Below, one piece after another: positions 5,722 through 7,186 of a DNA stretch of 7,186 bases. The first letter of the stretch is position 1; the number at the start of each line of letters is the position of its first letter. The translations under genes were made by a program, and so were the position numbers. The stretch spans positions 1 through 7,186 of the forward strand of contig CAIWFP010000115.1 of assembly GCA_903911985.1 (NCBI GenBank), written 5' to 3'. The stretch comes from an uncultured Sphingomonadales bacterium (GTDB lineage: Bacteria > Pseudomonadota > Alphaproteobacteria > Sphingomonadales > Sphingomonadaceae). The notes beneath the pieces are model-generated. The model made no database searches, was not told where the DNA came from, and saw nothing but the letters and a program-made list of their open reading frames with translations.

Positions 5722-6498
5722 ATGAGCGTACTCGACCGTTTCCGCCTTGATGGGCGTACCGCGATCCTGACCGGCGTTGGCCCGGGTGTGGGTGAACATG
5801 TGGCCAAGGCCTATGCGGAACTGGGCGCCAATGTGGTTATTTCCGCACGCAGTCAGGACCGGCTGGACCGGATCGCCGGTGAAATCAATGCGCTTGGTGG
5901 TGGCCGGGCAAGGGCGGTTGCGGTCGATGTGGCGAACAAGGCCGATCTGCAAAAGCTGGTCGATACCGCGCATGATGCCTTCGGGCCGATCCATATCGTG
6001 TTCAACAATGCCGCCGCAGGCGTGGTCTATGCCGCCGATGGCGGGCTATGGGCGAACACCGACGCGGTGTGGCAGACGGCGATGGACGTTAATCTCATGG
6101 CGACATGGCGGCTGACCGAAATGACCGAGGCGGACATGAAGGGCCATGGCAAGGGCAGCATCATTTCGGTGCAAAGCTGCGGCGGGTTCACCCCGATCCC
6201 GCCCGCTGTCGCCTATGGTGTGAGCAAGGCCGCGCTGCTGTTCCTCGTGCGCGAGCTGGCCAAGTCGCAGGCGCCGCACACGCGGATCAACTGCCTGTGC
6301 GTGGGGTCGATGAGCCCGGACGGGCAGGAGGCGGAAATCCATCGCGGGCTGGGGCTGGCCGAGCGCAACGCGATCAAGCGGTTTGGCGCGGCGGATGAAG
6401 CGGTGGGCGCGGCGATCCTGCTGGCCAGCGATGCCTCCAGCTACACCACGGGCAGCACGATCTTTACCGAAGGTGGCCGGGTGGGGACGGTCTCGTGA
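5722..6498 (+). CDS. Short-chain dehydrogenase/reductase, NADP-type features, altered P-G motif
   Basis: The 258-residue product is a classical SDR. TGVGPGVG (17-24) is the cofactor loop, and Arg43 after beta-2 (I-S-A-R) suggests NADP(H), unlike the Asp of the first SDR. Asp70-Val71-like contacts follow (V-D-V), NNAA is at 95-98, and the tetrad is Asn124, Ser152, Tyr165 and Lys169 (Y-G-V-S-K). Where most classical SDRs have N-x-x-x-P-G, this one reads N-C-L-C-V-G-S-M-S-P-D-G (190-201), so the Pro-Gly pair that shapes the nicotinamide site is missing or shifted. The start is unambiguous: AGGG (5710-5713), inside the end of the sulfotransferase gene, lies 8 nt before the ATG, which implies translational coupling. 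Its own stop overlaps the start of the next gene. It probably handles the same molecule as the sulfotransferase, for example making or consuming the hydroxyl that is sulfonated; that is inference. Confidence 0.92.
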   Translation: MSVLDRFRLDGRTAILTGVGPGVGEHVAKAYAELGANVVISARSQDRLDRIAGEINALGGGRARAVAVDVANKADLQKLVDTAHDAFGPIHIVFNNAAAGVVYAADGGLWANTDAVWQTAMDVNLMATWRLTEMTEADMKGHGKGSIISVQSCGGFTPIPPAVAYGVSKAALLFLVRELAKSQAPHTRINCLCVGSMSPDGQEAEIHRGLGLAERNAIKRFGAADEAVGAAILLASDASSYTTGSTIFTEGGRVGTVS

Positions 6499-7186
6499 CC
6501 GCACCCCCCCTGAGAATAGGGAATCCGCTGTGGACGCGGGATCAGGCCGAGGCCGAGCGTCTGGCGCTGCGTCTGATCGAACGGCCGGATGTGCGCGCCG
6601 CGCGTGAGGCCCGGCGGATCGCCATGCGCGCCGATCCGCTCGCGGCAACTGTGGATGGCATTGCCGGGCTCGACCGGGCTCTCGACCAGTGGGTGCTGGG
6701 CCTTGCCATGCGCGAGGTCAATGGCGACCCGGCCGATCCAAAAGTTGTGTGGAACATCAGCAACGCGCCGCGTGACTGGTTCGGCCATGTCTATCAGGGC
6801 GCGGCGGTGGCGATCGACAACCCGGACAATTTCAACCGCGAAATCCCGGTGGATGGCGACGGCAATTACGAAATCACCATCAGCTTTTCGGACGACCCTC
6901 CGCAATTCAGCATCGTGCTGGAAGTGGAGCCGGAGCATCACGCCGGGCTGGGCCGCAATCTGGGCGCCTTTACCTTGCAGGATCTGCGTGATCCCGCGCG
7001 ACCGACTGATCCGGTGGTGGTGACGGTTGGCCCCGGCGAGCGTGGCGGTCATCACCTGCGCTCGGAAGCCGGCAAGCTGCATCAGGTTTACACGCGCGAC
7101 AGCCAGCGCGACTGGACTCAGGTGCCTGCGCGGGTTTCGGTCCGCCGCCTTGATCCGCCCGCCGGCCACGCCGCGCGCGGCGAGGA
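6495..7186 (+). CDS. DUF1214-like uncharacterised protein, 3' end outside window
   Basis: An open frame without stops runs from GTG at 6495 to the window edge (230 codons plus two bases). Its GTG overlaps the TGA of the preceding SDR gene in a 4-nt GTGA junction, and GGGGA (6483-6487) lies 7 nt upstream; both support this start. Residues 15-75 look helical and charged. From about 86 the product is beta-rich: W-N-I-S-N-A-P-R-D-W-F-G (86-97), I-D-N-P-D-N-F-N-R-E-I-P-V-D-G (107-121), then Y-E-I-T-I-S, and later T-V-G-P-G-E-R-G-G-H-H and a D-W element. The D-N-P-D-N / I-P-V-D-G / D-W order resembles proteins with DUF1214 domains, which are of unknown function and often sit beside sulfotransferase or SDR genes in actinobacteria and sphingomonads. 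The match is by memory of the pattern, not by a search. There is no signal peptide, and no catalytic motif can be recognised. Confidence 0.75.
   Translation, partial: MTAPPLRIGNPLWTRDQAEAERLALRLIERPDVRAAREARRIAMRADPLAATVDGIAGLDRALDQWVLGLAMREVNGDPADPKVVWNISNAPRDWFGHVYQGAAVAIDNPDNFNREIPVDGDGNYEITISFSDDPPQFSIVLEVEPEHHAGLGRNLGAFTLQDLRDPARPTDPVVVTVGPGERGGHHLRSEAGKLHQVYTRDSQRDWTQVPARVSVRRLDPPAGHAARGE

Noticed and set aside
6441..7169. A 242-codon minus-strand frame at the right end
   Set aside because: It overlaps the end of the second SDR and the GTG-started DUF1214-like frame. The plus-strand frame has a coupled start, motifs and a better codon pattern.

Overview
The window is GC-rich (clearly above 60 % by eye) and gene-dense. 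It carries eight recognisable protein-coding genes and no RNA genes, mobile elements, CRISPR arrays or long repeats. The codon use (strong G/C at third positions) and the mix of families suggest an alphaproteobacterium of the sphingomonad type (Novosphingobium, Sphingobium or a relative). The families are a SnoaL-like protein, an APH-type phosphotransferase, a carboxymuconolactone-decarboxylase-like protein, SDRs, a TIGR03857-type LLM oxidoreductase, a Sulfotransfer_3 protein and a DUF1214-like protein. The taxonomic assignment is inference from gene content, since no marker gene is present. Actinobacteria such as Mycobacterium carry similar gene sets.

Layout: two genes lie on the minus strand at the left, a SnoaL/NTF2-fold protein (33-491) and an aminoglycoside-phosphotransferase-like kinase (595-1746). 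A 209-bp divergent control region (1747-1955) separates them from a plus-strand run that continues to the right edge. That run holds a CMD-like protein with a TTG start (1956-2366), an SDR with NAD-type features (2429-3229), an LLM-class flavin/F420 oxidoreductase (3326-4405), a PAPS-type sulfotransferase (4508-5716), a second SDR with NADP-type features (5722-6498) and a DUF1214-like protein cut by the window end (6495-7186). The last three are tightly packed: a 5-nt gap, then a 4-nt GTGA overlap. They look translationally coupled. The earlier plus-strand genes are separated by 62, 96 and 102 nt, so they may be one transcript or may have internal promoters.

How the genes may work together: most encode small-molecule enzymes, namely two dehydrogenases/reductases of different apparent cofactor preference, a flavin or F420 oxidoreductase, a sulfotransferase, a kinase-like phosphotransferase, and two small alpha/beta or helical folds that usually do isomerase, hydratase or decarboxylase chemistry. 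This fits accessory catabolism or modification of a hydroxylated hydrophobic compound (steroid-, terpenoid- or aromatic-like). The substrate cannot be read from the sequence. No transporter, regulator, CoA ligase or ring-cleavage oxygenase lies inside the window, so the pathway, if it is one, must extend beyond it. The points most worth following are the coupled sulfotransferase-SDR-DUF1214-like trio, the F420-type oxidoreductase family with an altered glycine motif, and a perfect 12-bp palindrome upstream of the SnoaL-like gene.
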